This document shows positions 45,342-56,501 of a DNA stretch of 64,000 bases, piece after piece. Source of the DNA: Pseudoalteromonas shioyasakiensis. GTDB taxonomy: Bacteria > Pseudomonadota > Gammaproteobacteria > Enterobacterales > Alteromonadaceae. The notes beneath the pieces are model-generated. The model worked only from the letters and a program-made list of their open reading frames with translations. It was not told where the DNA came from and did no database searches. Location of the stretch: assembly GCA_013391845.1 (NCBI GenBank), contig CP058414.1, positions 577,001 to 641,000 on the forward strand. The letters run 5' to 3'. Numbering within the stretch: the first letter of the stretch is position 1; each line of letters opens with the position of its first letter. Made by a program: the position numbers and the translations under genes.

Positions 45342-46241
45342 ATGCTTGCTGTCATTAAATCATTTAGCTGGCTACGAACCGTACCATGGCTATTTATTAT
45401 CGCTGTTTATTGTACTTTATTGCTTTTGCAAGGCCCCGCTAATGCAGTGAGTAATTTTGTGACGCAATTGAGTATTGCTGCAACGATGGCGGTTGGCTCA
45501 TTTGTCGCTGGTGGCACTGCTCTGGGAGGCGGTGCGGTAGCGTTTCCGGTAATGACCAAAATATTAGCGATAGAACCTGCGACAGCGAAAGTGTTTTCTC
45601 TTGCTATACAAAGCTTTGGTATGACAGCTGCTGCTTTAACAATTATTTTTAGCCGTATCCCTTATTACAAACAAGTGGTATTAATCGCGACGCCAATGGC
45701 TATTTTCGGCGCTATATTGAGTTTATTTTTCATTGCTGATCACTTACCAAGGTTAGCGGTGAAAGCGGTCTTTAGTGCACTATTATTATGTTTTGCGTTG
45801 ACCTTAGCGTGGCGTATTTATCGCCGAGCTCAGCATATTTGTAGCCAGACAAAGATCACCGTAAATAAAACGCGAGTCGCGTTGATAGCTACGCTTGGTG
45901 GTGTTGCATCGGGATTGGTTGGGTCGGGCGCCGATATTGCTGTTTTTGCGCTGTTAGTTATTGCATATAACGCGAATATTCAACGTGCAACGGCAACCAC
46001 TGTGATCATTATGGCTGTGACGTCTGTCGTAGCAAGTGTTATGAATTATTTTTACCTCGAGACTATTAACCCACAAATTCAAGCCTATCTATTAGCTGCT
46101 ATTCCTGTTGTGGTGCTGGGCGCACCGCTAGGTGCTTATATGTGTGCAAGAGTGAAAAGTGGGCAACTCATTAGCTTTTTAGTGCTACTCATTGCCCTAG
46201 AAGTGTCGTTTACTATTTATGAATTATTGATCGTTATTTAA
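45342..46241 (+). CDS. TauE/SafE-family (TSUP) permease
   Basis: 299 aa from ATG 45342; TTG 45321 is an in-frame alternative, neither with a clear ribosome site. About eight membrane helices with the TSUP features [20 protein letters not shown] and later [20 protein letters not shown]. Exports or imports sulfite, sulfoacetate or a similar organic anion; substrate unknown. Its stop overlaps the convergent nadE stop by 4 bp. Confidence 0.88.
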   Translation: MLAVIKSFSWLRTVPWLFIIAVYCTLLLLQGPANAVSNFVTQLSIAATMAVGSFVAGGTALGGGAVAFPVMTKILAIEPATAKVFSLAIQSFGMTAAALTIIFSRIPYYKQVVLIATPMAIFGAILSLFFIADHLPRLAVKAVFSALLLCFALTLAWRIYRRAQHICSQTKITVNKTRVALIATLGGVASGLVGSGADIAVFALLVIAYNANIQRATATTVIIMAVTSVVASVMNYFYLETINPQIQAYLLAAIPVVVLGAPLGAYMCARVKSGQLISFLVLLIALEVSFTIYELLIVI

Positions 46242-47074
46242 AGCGCATCGTAAACCGTTGGGATTGCTTGGCGCTTATGCTGAGTACGTAAGTAAATAGC
46301 TGTTAGCTTTTCTTCGACTTCATTGCTGACATCTTTACCTTCTAAGAAATCATCAATTTGATCGTAAGTTAAGCCAAGCGCTTCTTCATCGGTAAGGCCT
46401 GGGCGGTCACACTCTAAGTCAGCGGTTGGGGCTTTATGTACTAGTACAGCTGGCGCACCTAAGTGCTCAGCAAGCGCACGAACTTGGCGTTTTGATAAAC
46501 CAAATAACGGTGCTAAATCACACGCTCCGTCACCAAATTTAGTGTAAAAGCCAGTGATGTTTTCTGCACTGTGATCGGTACCAACCACTAAGCCTTGACA
46601 GAAACCGGCAATTTCGTATTGCGCAACCATGCGTTGGCGCGCTTTTACATTACCTTTGATAAAGTCGATTTTAGCTTGCTCTGGTAATTCAGCATTACCA
46701 CCAACAACCGCAGCCATTGCTTGCTCATGCATGCCATCTACAGCAGCTTTGATATTAACCGTCATACGCTTACTCGGTTGAATAAAATCAACCGCGAGTT
46801 GCGCTTCGTCTTCGTCTGCTTGTACGCCATAAGGTAAGCGTACTGCAATAAATTGATATTCGTTGGTGTTGTGCTCTTGGTTTAGTTCATCAACAGCTAA
46901 TTGGCATAAACGGCCACAGGTTGATGAGTCAACACCACCACTGATCCCTAATACAAGTGAGCGAGAGTGCGCAGCAATAAGTCGGCTTTTAAGAAAGTTA
47001 ACGCGACGGGTAATTTCCGCTTTTACATCAATAGTTGGTTGGACTTTCATTTCCGCCAGAATGTCGGCACGCAT
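46238..47074 (-). CDS. nadE: Ammonia-dependent NAD synthetase
   Basis: 278 aa from ATG 47074 (AGGAG 7 nt upstream). The ATP-pyrophosphatase P-loop is GISGGVDSS at residues 43-51, followed by [20 protein letters not shown], the deamido-NAD site. Uses NH3, having no glutaminase domain (E. coli NadE is 275 aa). Last gene of a possible hybrid kinase-yceH-nadE run, 67 bp after yceH. Confidence 0.97.
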   Translation of the reverse strand: MRADILAEMKVQPTIDVKAEITRRVNFLKSRLIAAHSRSLVLGISGGVDSSTCGRLCQLAVDELNQEHNTNEYQFIAVRLPYGVQADEDEAQLAVDFIQPSKRMTVNIKAAVDGMHEQAMAAVVGGNAELPEQAKIDFIKGNVKARQRMVAQYEIAGFCQGLVVGTDHSAENITGFYTKFGDGACDLAPLFGLSKRQVRALAEHLGAPAVLVHKAPTADLECDRPGLTDEEALGLTYDQIDDFLEGKDVSNEVEEKLTAIYLRTQHKRQAIPTVYDAL

Positions 47075-47141
47075 GGTAGAGCTCCTATTTTTCGTTGTGG
47101 TTGTCAGCGTTTTATACATTATGTTACGGGCGTGATTTTTA

Positions 47142-47769
47142 TTAAAGACCTAAATGCGCTTTTATTGCGTTAATTTGTTGCTTAAGATCTTCGATTTCGC
47201 TTCGTAATTGTTGCACTTCACTACTGTTGTCCTGAAAAGGCTCATTAGCTGCCATGTCTTCAGTAATGCTGTCTGGGTCTACAAATAAGTGCATGTAACG
47301 GCTTTCTCGTTTGCCAGGCTCTCGTGCTAAGCGTGCAACATATTCTTGCTCGATGAGTGCATTTAATGCTGCTTCGACTTCATTGACATTACTAAACTCA
47401 GCCAGTCGGTTGCTGCGAGTTCTTAGTTTCTCCCGGTGTTTGCGGGCCTCGTAATAGTAACAAACAAATAATAGCGCGTTGCTGCTCACTAAATTGCAAA
47501 CTGCCAAACTCGGTATTACAAAAGCGATGAGCATATTTATTTACACGCCCTGACAGTCCTTCATCAACCGTTACCAAGCGTGATGCAATAAGTTCATCAA
47601 GGGTATCTTGGACTTGCGCTTCAGTTAGAGACATTACTGGCTCACGGTTAGATTTTTGATTACATGCATTAGTAAGTGAGTTTAAAGATAATGGGTAATG
47701 TTCGGGTGTTGTACTTTGCTTTTCGAGTAAACAGCCAATAACGCGTTGTTGAATTGATGATAATTGCAT
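47142..47769 (-). pseudogene. yceH: YceH family (DUF480) gene, frameshifted
   Basis: The first frame (from 47769) gives [20 protein letters not shown] through [11 protein letters not shown], then runs out of frame to a stop at about 47398. The family continuation [11 protein letters not shown], then LAREPGKRESRYMHLF and a C-terminal coiled coil, is in the other frame to 47142. One extra A in the AAA of GGAGAAACT (TTT at 47427-47429) explains it: removing it restores PGELRTRS as in E. coli YceH. Recent mutation or sequencing error. YceH is a winged-helix protein of unknown function. Confidence 0.93.
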
Positions 47770-47786
47770 GGTTTTACTCTCTTTCT

Positions 47787-50700
47787 TTATTCTTCAGTGC
47801 TTAGCCACACTGTTAACTTTTTATTGAGCGAGTCAAATTTAAGGGGCTTGGTGACGTAGTCGTTCATACCAGCATTTAAACAACGTTCTTTGTCACCTTG
47901 CATTGCATTTGCTGTCAGTGCGACGATATTAACCCCTTGATGAGCTGCACCTGCTTTACCAGCACGAATGGCCCGTGTTGCTTGGTAACCATCCATTTCT
48001 GGCATTTGGCAATCCATTAACACTAAAAGATAAGGCCTTTGCTCACGACTTGAAAGTTTTGCAATTGCTTCAAGACCATTTTCGGCAATATCAAAACTAA
48101 GGCCTGCTTGTTTTAATAATGAGCCGGCGACCATCTGATTCACTTTATTATCTTCAACGAGCAAAACCTGTGACTCTGTATTACTGTTATTGGTTACAGC
48201 CTTGGTTATTAACGTTTCTTTACTGACTTGCTGCTGTTCAATGTACTTGTCATTTACTAGTGAATTAAATAAATCAGACTGTGTTAATGGTTTGAAGATA
48301 ATACTCTCAACTTTTATTGTTTGTCTTGTTTGTTTTTCCGTAAGGTTCATTGGTGCCATCAGAATTCGTTTGCAGCTAGTGGCATTAAAGTACTTTAAGA
48401 ACGCTTGTTGGTGCTCTTTTGTTGCGCTGCTATAAAACTGATAATCAACTAAAATTGCATCACAACCTTTATTGTCAGGCATTGAAGCACAATTGAGTAA
48501 GCTTGACATATCGCTATATGCTTCTACTTCAGCACCCCACAACTGCAACTGTTTTTTGGTGATATTGATACTTAGCTTACAGTTATCAGCAATTAAAATA
48601 TGCTTTTTATCTAAGATGTGGCTAGGTTCAGGTGCTTGTTTTGTGTGATCACGTTTAACTTTTACAGAAAAATTAAAGGTGCTGCCTTCCCCATATGAGC
48701 TAATTACACTGACATCCCCCTCCATTAACTGGCAGAGCTGTTTGACAATCGCAAGCCCAAGTCCTGTCCCGCCGTATTGACGTGTGGTTGATGCATCTGC
48801 TTGTGTGAATGAGTCAAATAAGGTGGCTTGTTTTTCAGGTTTAATCCCAACGCCAGAATCAATAACAGAGCAGTTCAAAAACAACTCTTCGTCGCTTGTT
48901 TCGAGTTTGGCGATGACGATAATCTCACCATCTTTGGTGAATTTAACGGCATTACTCACTAAATTATTGATGATTTGTCTAATACGATTCGGGTCACTAA
49001 TAATAAACCCATGATTAAGTTGTGTAGTATCTAACAGTAACTTGGTATTGTTTTGCTCTGCTTTGATAGCAAACGATTCAATCGTATCGCCAAGTAGTTT
49101 TAATACGTTGAAGCTCACATTTTCAATATCGAGTTTACCAGCCTCAATTTTAGAAAAGTCTAGAATATCATTAATGATATGCAGTAAAGACTCAGCCGAT
49201 GATTGCGCCAAATCGATATGATGGCTTTGCTGGTTGTCTAATTTGGTTTGCTTAATGATATTGAGCATCCCAATCACGCCATTCATGGGTGTGCGGATCT
49301 CATGACTCATGCTCGCTAAAAATTCACTTTTGGCTTTTACTGCTTGTTCAGCTGCCTCTTTTGCTTGGACTAGCTGATGCTCAGTCTCTATACGGCGCTG
49401 ACTTGCGTGTAAACTTCCAATTAACGCAGCAACAGCGATTAAAAAGCTCTCTTCATTTTTACTCCAATGTCTGCGGTTATGGCATTTTTCAGCGCACACT
49501 ACCCCCATCGTTTTGCTTCCTGTTGGAATTATCACGGTGAGCATTGAGCGTATATTAAACCAATCTAGGTAATTGCTACGTAAATCGCTAGTCAGTGGGT
49601 GTTGCTGTGCATCACTGGCATTTATCACAGCGTGATTATTAATGGCATCAAAATAATTTTGAAATTCAATTTGTTGTAGTGATATTGCTTCACTAAATTC
49701 AGGCTGACTCTGGTCGTGAATCGCAAAGGTGTTGAGCGATTGACGATCGTCACTGAATAACCAAATACTCGCGCGATCAATATCGAATGCATGGCAAATA
49801 GCTTGCACAATGACATGTTTAGAAAGGTTAAGGTTACCTGTCAGTACAGCATCATTGACGGTTAATGATGCAAGGATCTCGTTATGTAAGGCGATCTTGT
49901 TATTTTCGAGCTCTACTCGCTTACGGGTATCAATATTTTGCAGTGAGCCAAATAATTTTATACAGCGGCCATTTTTATGCTCAGCTTCTCCGTGTAACAG
50001 TACCCAAACTTCATCACCTTCAGCAGTGATAATCTCTACTTGTGTTTCAAAACTTTCACCATACTTAATTGCGCGCTCGTTAAGGCGGCGAATTTTTTCA
50101 CGACTTTCACCGGCTTTGAAAAGAGTATAGTTAGTAGGCCATTCAGGCTGGACATTTAAGGGAAGCTTAAATATTTGCTTGGTCATGTCAGACCAATATA
50201 CGGTTTTTTTCTCAAGGTTGAATGACCAAGCACCGACTTTGGCGAGGCTACTCATGGTTTCTAGCATTCGCTCGCTCTTGTGCTGTCGTTCAACCATACG
50301 TAAGAAGAATACTGAAGCGCCAGCAAACAAAATACAGAATGAAATAATGGCTAGTCTCAGTGGCCAAATTGCAGAGCTTGGAGGCTGCCATCCAGATTTA
50401 GGTGTGACATACATTTGCCACTCACCACCTGGAAAGTTAATTCTAAAACTCAGAGGGTTGGTGTTGAGCACGTCTTTAGAACCGTAAAAAAAGTCACCTT
50501 TTGAACCGCGGCCGTTGCGCCCTTGCAGCGCAACTTCATAATGTTGACTCAGTGCAATTAAACCTGAGTTACTGTAGATCTTATCTATATCGAGTACCAC
50601 CGAGAGTAATCCCCAAAAAGTGAGCTCGGGTGGTGTGAATACGGGCATTCTTGCTATCAGCGCTTGGCCACCTTGCACCAGCTCTAATGGGCCAGCCATA

Positions 50701-51152
50701 ACAATACGGTTTTCATCTCGTGCTCTAATTGCATCATCGCGTTGCCGAGGGGCTTCTAAAAAGTTTAGTCCAATAGATTTCTCATTCCCCGCAAGAGGGT
50801 AAGTCATCTGGATAATCATATCTGGGGCTGCGCCGATGTTTCTGAGCTCTGAGGAGGTTGAAAATAAGGGGCTAGCTATTTGCGTAAAGCGAGCTTGGTC
50901 TAAATTTGGCTCGGCAGCAACGGCAACAGCAAGGCCGCGCACAAGTTGAATGTTAGAAACCATCTTTGCTTCGAGTTCTGCGCGATAAGCGCTTATTTTC
51001 GCTAGTTCTTGAGAGCGAAAAGCATCTTTTTCACGATTGTAATTAATTTGCTCGATTAAAAGACCAATTACCACGATACAGGCAAGTGATAACCAGAAGG
51101 CTAGCTTCAATTTTTGTAGTTTTTTATTATCTGCTTCGGTCGCTAGCGGCAT
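47787..51152 (-). CDS. CHASE-domain hybrid sensor histidine kinase
   Basis: 1121 aa. Order: membrane helix (13-30), CHASE periplasmic sensor (about 60-220), membrane helix (~265-285), PAS (~295-410), GAF (~430-585), HisKA with His in [16 protein letters not shown], HATPase_c ([29 protein letters not shown]), a degenerate receiver ([19 protein letters not shown]) and a canonical receiver with Asp in [16 protein letters not shown]. No Hpt domain, so phosphotransfer must go to a separate protein. The ligand for CHASE is unknown. No clear ribosome site at 51152. Confidence 0.93.
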   Translation of the reverse strand: MPLATEADNKKLQKLKLAFWLSLACIVVIGLLIEQINYNREKDAFRSQELAKISAYRAELEAKMVSNIQLVRGLAVAVAAEPNLDQARFTQIASPLFSTSSELRNIGAAPDMIIQMTYPLAGNEKSIGLNFLEAPRQRDDAIRARDENRIVMAGPLELVQGGQALIARMPVFTPPELTFWGLLSVVLDIDKIYSNSGLIALSQHYEVALQGRNGRGSKGDFFYGSKDVLNTNPLSFRINFPGGEWQMYVTPKSGWQPPSSAIWPLRLAIISFCILFAGASVFFLRMVERQHKSERMLETMSSLAKVGAWSFNLEKKTVYWSDMTKQIFKLPLNVQPEWPTNYTLFKAGESREKIRRLNERAIKYGESFETQVEIITAEGDEVWVLLHGEAEHKNGRCIKLFGSLQNIDTRKRVELENNKIALHNEILASLTVNDAVLTGNLNLSKHVIVQAICHAFDIDRASIWLFSDDRQSLNTFAIHDQSQPEFSEAISLQQIEFQNYFDAINNHAVINASDAQQHPLTSDLRSNYLDWFNIRSMLTVIIPTGSKTMGVVCAEKCHNRRHWSKNEESFLIAVAALIGSLHASQRRIETEHQLVQAKEAAEQAVKAKSEFLASMSHEIRTPMNGVIGMLNIIKQTKLDNQQSHHIDLAQSSAESLLHIINDILDFSKIEAGKLDIENVSFNVLKLLGDTIESFAIKAEQNNTKLLLDTTQLNHGFIISDPNRIRQIINNLVSNAVKFTKDGEIIVIAKLETSDEELFLNCSVIDSGVGIKPEKQATLFDSFTQADASTTRQYGGTGLGLAIVKQLCQLMEGDVSVISSYGEGSTFNFSVKVKRDHTKQAPEPSHILDKKHILIADNCKLSINITKKQLQLWGAEVEAYSDMSSLLNCASMPDNKGCDAILVDYQFYSSATKEHQQAFLKYFNATSCKRILMAPMNLTEKQTRQTIKVESIIFKPLTQSDLFNSLVNDKYIEQQQVSKETLITKAVTNNSNTESQVLLVEDNKVNQMVAGSLLKQAGLSFDIAENGLEAIAKLSSREQRPYLLVLMDCQMPEMDGYQATRAIRAGKAGAAHQGVNIVALTANAMQGDKERCLNAGMNDYVTKPLKFDSLNKKLTVWLSTEE

Positions 51153-51330
51153 GAGAAATATCAGGTTTTATACTATCTACCTACTATAGACAATTTCTGT
51201 GGTAATTAACAATGAACAGCTAACCTAGGACGTTAAATTTAATTATTTGTATCGCAACACTATTTTTTCATAAAACTCAGGTTAATATACCAGGTTAATA
51301 CAGTGTTACTTCAGCGCAAGGAAAATTGGC

Positions 51331-53613
51331 ATGTTTAAGATAATCAAATGGTTACTCATAGGCCTGTTTGTATTGGTGTTACTGGCAACCGGGCTTGTTT
51401 ATGGCGTATTAAATTTAAGTTTACCGACACTTGATGGCCGGGGTAAAAGTGATGCTATTTCGCAATCAGTAAAGATTGAACGGGACTCCTTAGGGCAGGC
51501 TGTTATTCATGCCGAGAACCGTTTAGATGCGGCCTATGCCTTAGGCTTTGCTCATGGTCAGGACCGATTCTTTCAAATGGACTTACTGCGCCGCAATGCG
51601 GCAGGTGAACTTAGTGAGTTATTTGGTAAAGCTGCTGTTGGGCTTGATAAAAAAATGCGTTTTCATCAATTACGAAAACGTAGCCAGATTGCAGTCGCGC
51701 AATTACCTGCTAAAGATAAAGTGCTATTGCAAGCATATGCAAATGGGGTCAATGAAGGCCATGCACAAGTTGGCTATGATAGCTTTGAATATTTGCTCAC
51801 TGGCGCTGAAGCAAAACCTTGGCAAAGTGAAGACAGCTTACTAATCATTTTTAGCATGTACTTAGATTTACAAACTGCTACGTTTGAGCGTGACCAAACG
51901 CTGATCGAAATCGAAGACCTATATGGCAAAGCGATGGTCGACTTTATTACTCAGCCAAGCCAATATCAAGCCGCGCTCGATAACAGTCAGCTTGCACCTT
52001 ATAACGGCGGTATTCCTGCGCTTAAAGACGCTTTATGGGCTTCGACCGAGATTGCAAACCGTAAAGAGCTTGGTAGTAATAACTGGGCAGTCACTGGGCA
52101 GCTAACTGAAACGGGTGCTGCAATGCTATCTGACGATATGCACTTATCATTTGCAGTGCCAATTATTTGGTATCGTGCGCAGCTTAATTACCCATTAAAT
52201 GGTGAAATGCAACAAATAACTGGTGTGTCATTACCCGGGGCTCCAGCCATTGTTGTTGGTACCAATAATAAAATAGCTTGGGGATTTACTAATGGTTATC
52301 TAGATACTGCCGATTGGATTGCTCTTGAGAGTAAAGAGAAAACTTGGCTGATAGATGAACCCATCTTACTTAATGATGGCAACGTTGAAAATTATGCTTT
52401 AACCATGAGTGAGTATGGCCCTGTTAAAGAAATTAACGGCAAACCTTATGCCTTAAGTTGGGTTGCTCACCATGAGTATGCGGTTGATATGGAGTTGCTT
52501 AAGCTTGAGCAAGCAAACAATGTTGATGATGCATTAACGCTTGCTGCGGACGTTGGTATTCCAGTACAAAACCTGATAGTTGTTGATGATAAAGGTAATG
52601 CTGCTTGGAAAAATATGGGAGCAGTTCCCGCTCGTAAAATACCGCATCAATTAGCTGTTTCTGAGCAAGCGTATCCTGCTGCTTGGCATGAAAACGAAAC
52701 GCAGCGTCCATTTGTAAAAAACCCAGAAAGTGGTCGGTTATGGACAGGAAACTCACGGGTTGTTTCTGCGCAAGATAATCAGCGTTTTGGTAATGGTGGC
52801 TATGCAATGGGGGCTCGCTCTGCACAAATTCGCGATCGCTTATTTGAAAAACAGCAGTTCAACGAACAAGATTTTTATGACTTACAACATGATAACGAAG
52901 CACGCTTCTTAACTGCTTGGCATCAATTACTAGTCAAACAGCTTAGCGCTGCAGGCGATAAATATGCCTTATATTTAAATGAATTAAACAATTGGCAGGC
53001 GTGCGCTTGTAGTGACTCAGTTGGCTATACCTTGGTAAAACGTTATCGCAGTGAAGTGATCAATGGTTTATTTAGTCCAATTGAGAATAAGCTAAAAGCT
53101 CTCGATAGTAGCTTAAAGCCAGTAAAACGAGACTTAGAGCCTGCCGTTTGGCAACTTATCAAAGCTCAGCCTCAAACATGGTTAAATCCTAAGTACGAAA
53201 ATTGGCAGCAACAAATGTTAGGCGCCTTTGATCGCGTGATTACTAAACTCACAGAGCAGTACGGCAACAATCCACACAGTTGGCAATGGGGTAAGGTCAA
53301 CGAATTAGTGATTGAGCACCCGTTTGCCAAACAAATACCCGTACTTAAAAGCTTGTTAAATATGCCTGTAGCCCCTGGTTTTGGTGATACCTTTATGCCT
53401 GCGGTACAAGGGCGTAGCTTTGGTGCTTCGCAGCGTTTTATTGTACAACCAGGACACTTAGATAATGCCATTATGGCTATACCTGGTGGTCAATCGGGAC
53501 ATCCATTGTCGGAATTTTATAGAGCTGGATTCAACGACTATGTCAGCAATGGTTTAACGCCATTATTGCCTCAAGAGATTGCTCACAGTATCACCATTGA
53601 TGCGGTTAATTAA
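51331..53613 (+). CDS. Penicillin acylase family Ntn-hydrolase
   Basis: 760 aa. N-terminal signal anchor or signal peptide (residues 5-29). Alpha subunit segment VIHAENRLDAAYALGFAHGQ, RFFQMDLLRRNAAGELSELF; the autocatalytic cleavage site precedes Ser249 in LGSNNWAVTGQ, the new N-terminal nucleophile; DDMHLSFAVPIIWYRAQL follows in the beta subunit. Related enzymes hydrolyse amides including acyl-homoserine lactones and beta-lactams; which one is unknown. AAGGAAAA before the ATG. Its stop lies in a palindrome shared with the convergent gene. Confidence 0.93.
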   Translation: MFKIIKWLLIGLFVLVLLATGLVYGVLNLSLPTLDGRGKSDAISQSVKIERDSLGQAVIHAENRLDAAYALGFAHGQDRFFQMDLLRRNAAGELSELFGKAAVGLDKKMRFHQLRKRSQIAVAQLPAKDKVLLQAYANGVNEGHAQVGYDSFEYLLTGAEAKPWQSEDSLLIIFSMYLDLQTATFERDQTLIEIEDLYGKAMVDFITQPSQYQAALDNSQLAPYNGGIPALKDALWASTEIANRKELGSNNWAVTGQLTETGAAMLSDDMHLSFAVPIIWYRAQLNYPLNGEMQQITGVSLPGAPAIVVGTNNKIAWGFTNGYLDTADWIALESKEKTWLIDEPILLNDGNVENYALTMSEYGPVKEINGKPYALSWVAHHEYAVDMELLKLEQANNVDDALTLAADVGIPVQNLIVVDDKGNAAWKNMGAVPARKIPHQLAVSEQAYPAAWHENETQRPFVKNPESGRLWTGNSRVVSAQDNQRFGNGGYAMGARSAQIRDRLFEKQQFNEQDFYDLQHDNEARFLTAWHQLLVKQLSAAGDKYALYLNELNNWQACACSDSVGYTLVKRYRSEVINGLFSPIENKLKALDSSLKPVKRDLEPAVWQLIKAQPQTWLNPKYENWQQQMLGAFDRVITKLTEQYGNNPHSWQWGKVNELVIEHPFAKQIPVLKSLLNMPVAPGFGDTFMPAVQGRSFGASQRFIVQPGHLDNAIMAIPGGQSGHPLSEFYRAGFNDYVSNGLTPLLPQEIAHSITIDAVN

Positions 53614-53621
53614 CCGCATCA
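53598..53621. terminator. Perfect 24-bp palindrome holding two convergent stop codons
   Basis: TGATGCGGTTAA and its exact reverse complement TTAACCGCATCA abut to make a 24-bp perfect dyad with the central AATT. The plus-strand acylase and the minus-strand GGDEF gene both end within it, each reading Asp-Ala-Val-Asn-stop. No T tract follows, so it is a terminator-like hairpin rather than a proven terminator. Confidence 0.75.
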
Positions 53622-54711
53622 GCATCCTTAAAAGCAGGACATTCTCCCTTGGCAACGGTCGTTTGGTTGCGTCCTGCATGCTTGCTTCTATAAAGAGCCT
53701 CATCGGCATGTTGCAACATTTTTTCTATCGAAGCGAGTGGTTGCCACTCAATGAGTCCAAAGCTCATAGTTACATTGATATCAGGGAAATCAGGATGCGC
53801 TTCTAGCTCGGCGATTTTTATACGCAAAGTTTCAATTTTTGCGTAGGCTTGTTTTGCATCTGTATTGGTTAATAATAATAAAAATTCTTCGCCGCCCCAG
53901 CGTACAGCAATATCTTCATCATTGATGAATTGGCTAATTAGTTTGGCAACATTAATGAGTATCGTATCACCCTTATCATGGCCGTAGTTGTCATTGATAT
54001 TTTTAAACTTATCGATATCTGCCATAACAATACAAATATTGCTATCTTGCTCAATACTTTTCTTATGTGCTGAGGTAATTAATTTTTTTGCAAAACGACG
54101 ATTATAAAGTTTGGTGAGAGGATCGCGGGCTGCCATTTCTGTTAACTCAATTCGTTGTGATATGGTGATTTCTCTAATTAAACCCATGCCGTATACCATG
54201 GGTAAGCCAGCAATAATAATATTTATCACATTAACGTGTGGAAGTAATTCTGGGTAAGCAAAGCTGTACTGAACGTCCGCAAAAAACACATAGAGAAGGG
54301 CGAATGTGGCAATCATTACTAAGCTATAGATTGCCGCTCGTTTAAAAGTTAATTGGTAGTCGATCATTAAAATACAAGAGACTGTCCACAAGTAAAACTG
54401 AAACCCCGCACCTAAACCAAGGGTGGCACAGACAATCACAGCATGAATAATTACTTCAAGGAAAATACTCGAAGTGCCAGGGAAGTCAGTCCTTGCTTAA
54501 TTAAAAAGATGCCGCTGGCCCAAGCGAGAACACTCAAAATATTAACTAAAGCAAGCATGTTTGCACCTATATGGGCAAACGCGGGGATTAGCAAGACATG
54601 AACAATGAGCGCGAAATAGGCAATTTTACAAATAATTAGAAACTTAACATGCTCAATCTCTTCTAAGCCAGATTGCTTTGATTTTTTTAGTAGACGTTTG
54701 ATCAATCCCAC
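53606..54711 (-). pseudogene. Membrane GGDEF diguanylate cyclase, frameshifted
   Basis: The first frame (GTG 54711 or TTG 54705) encodes about three membrane helices ending LALRVFSLK-stop at 54451. The second frame continues with LEVIIHAVIVCATLGLG, further helices, then a complete GGDEF domain (DPLTKLYNRRFAKKL, MADIDKFKNINDNYGHDKGD, RWGGEEF). One missing T in the TTTT at plus-strand AAAA 54462-54465 would rejoin them. The GGEEF active site is intact; no RxxD inhibitory site precedes it. It would make cyclic di-GMP if repaired. Recent mutation or assembly indel. Confidence 0.85.
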
Positions 54712-54792
54712 CTCAAATACACATGGAGTGTAGCGTAATTATAGATGAAAAGTTGAGCAATGCAGGTTTATAATTGATCGCTTTTGCTGTGT

Positions 54793-54892
54793 AAACGCTT
54801 GCAGCGAATGTTTATCAGTGAAGATAAGCGTTTGTTCACATCACGTTTGTTAAGCTTTGGGTCTTGGCAGAGTGGGGATTTGATGCCACTCT
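54793..54892 (+). other. Structured leader before the GNAT-nitrilase gene
   Basis: In the ~255-bp upstream region, AAACGCTT (54793-54800) pairs with AAGCGTTT (54826-54833), and AGAGTGG (54869-54875) pairs with CCACTCT (54886-54892). Alternative pairing TTATC/GATAA overlaps the first hairpin. No known riboswitch motif was recognised; the function could be promoter operator, attenuation or none. Confidence 0.35.
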
Positions 54893-54968
54893 AGTTAAAG
54901 CTAATCTAGAAACATGCTGACTGAATGTTTGCTTTGCTTGTTATCTCGTGCCTAAAAAAGGAGTATCT

Positions 54969-56501
54969 ATGCCGGCCGAAAAAACGCATTTAGAGATCTG
55001 TAATCTAACTAAAGAACAGTACCCACAAATAAAAACTCTTATGGACCAAGCATATCCAGGGCTTGGCGGTGCATGGCCAAGCCACACCATTTTTAGGCTG
55101 ATAGATCAGTTTCCAGAAGGACAAATAGGCATTGTTGACGATGGTGTTTTAGTGGGCATCGCGTTAAGTGTTCAGGTAGATTATGCTCGTTTTTCGAACC
55201 CGCATACCTATGAAGATATTGTTGATGGCCATGACCGAGTATTTAGTGACCCTGAAGGCGATGCGCTTTATGGTTTAGATGTGGTTATATCATCAACTCA
55301 CCGAGGGATGCGACTTGGGCGCCGTTTATACGATGCACGTAAAGAGCTGTGCCGTCAGTATAACTTACGCGCTATTTTAGCGGGTGGGCGAATTCCGCGT
55401 TATTACAATCACAGTGCAGAAATGTCGCCAATGGAGTACATCGAAAAAGTTGACCACAAAGAGCTTTATGATCCGATTTTAAGTTTTCAGCTTTCTAATG
55501 ACTTCCAAGTAAAACGTTTACTCAAAAAGTACCTTCCTGAAGATCAAGAATCTGTCGGTTATGCCACTTTACTAGAGTGGAATAACATTATGTTTGAGCC
55601 GACTGATACGGTACTTGAGTCAACCAAGTCAATTGTCCGAGTCGGTGCCGTACAATGGCAAATGCGTTGTGTTGAGTCTGTTGAAGAGCTTCTCAAACAG
55701 GTGGAGTATTTTGTTGATACGGTATCTGATTATAAAAGTGACTTTATTCTGTTTCCGGAATTCTTCAATGCGCCATTAATGGGCCTCACTGAGCAAAGTA
55801 ATCAAACTGAGGCAATTCGTTATTTAGCGGAGTACACAGAAACTTTTCGTGATGCAATGTCGCGTATGGCAGTTGAATATAATGCCAATATTATCACCGG
55901 GTCTATGCCGCTAGCTGAAGGCGATAAGATTTATAATGTCAGCTATTTATGTCACCGAAGCGGTAAGATTGATGAGCAGCGTAAAATTCATATTACGCCT
56001 CACGAACAAAATGACTGGGTGATCCAAGGGGGTGACAAAATTGCTGTATTTGAAACAGATGCAGGTCGTGTCGGTATTCAAATTTGTTACGATGTCGAGT
56101 TTCCTGAGCTTTCACGTATCCTTGCAAAGCAAGGGTTAGATATCTTATTTGTGCCATTTTGGACTGATACTAAAAACAGTTACCTACGTGTTCGTCATTG
56201 TGCACAAGCGCGTGCAATTGAAAATGAATGTTATGTTGTGATTGCGGGTTCTGTTGGTAATTTACCTGAGGTAGAGAGTTTAGATGTACAGTATTCTCAA
56301 TCGGCTGTTCTTACCCCTTCTGATTTTTCGTTTCCGCATGATGCAACCTTGAATGAAGCAACACCTAATACTGAAATGCTGTTATTCAGTGATCTAGATA
56401 TGGATAAGCTGAAAATCCTTCACAGTGAAGGTACAGTTAGAAACTTAAAAGACCGCCGTGAAGACTTATATGACGTGATCTTGAAAAAACGAGACCAATA
56501 A
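54969..56501 (+). CDS. Bifunctional GNAT acetyltransferase / carbon-nitrogen hydrolase
   Basis: 510 aa from ATG 54969 (AAGGAG 5 nt upstream; an in-frame GTG at 54948 lacks a site). Residues 1-200 are a GNAT domain (DVVISSTHRGMRLGRRLYDA, acetyl-CoA loop). Residues ~225-490 are a nitrilase-superfamily domain with triad Glu264 (FPEFFNAPL), Lys339 (RKIHITPHE) and Cys373 (QICYDVEFPE). It probably hydrolyses an amide and acetylates an amine; substrates unknown. Its stop overlaps the SMR exporter start by one base, so the product or substrate may be exported. Confidence 0.93.
   Translation: MPAEKTHLEICNLTKEQYPQIKTLMDQAYPGLGGAWPSHTIFRLIDQFPEGQIGIVDDGVLVGIALSVQVDYARFSNPHTYEDIVDGHDRVFSDPEGDALYGLDVVISSTHRGMRLGRRLYDARKELCRQYNLRAILAGGRIPRYYNHSAEMSPMEYIEKVDHKELYDPILSFQLSNDFQVKRLLKKYLPEDQESVGYATLLEWNNIMFEPTDTVLESTKSIVRVGAVQWQMRCVESVEELLKQVEYFVDTVSDYKSDFILFPEFFNAPLMGLTEQSNQTEAIRYLAEYTETFRDAMSRMAVEYNANIITGSMPLAEGDKIYNVSYLCHRSGKIDEQRKIHITPHEQNDWVIQGGDKIAVFETDAGRVGIQICYDVEFPELSRILAKQGLDILFVPFWTDTKNSYLRVRHCAQARAIENECYVVIAGSVGNLPEVESLDVQYSQSAVLTPSDFSFPHDATLNEATPNTEMLLFSDLDMDKLKILHSEGTVRNLKDRREDLYDVILKKRDQ

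Noticed and set aside
54720..54968. Guanidine riboswitch before the GNAT-nitrilase/SMR pair
   Set aside because: Expected from the exporter family, but no ykkC-type motif or ACGR-looped hairpin pair was visible by eye; a covariance search would be needed.
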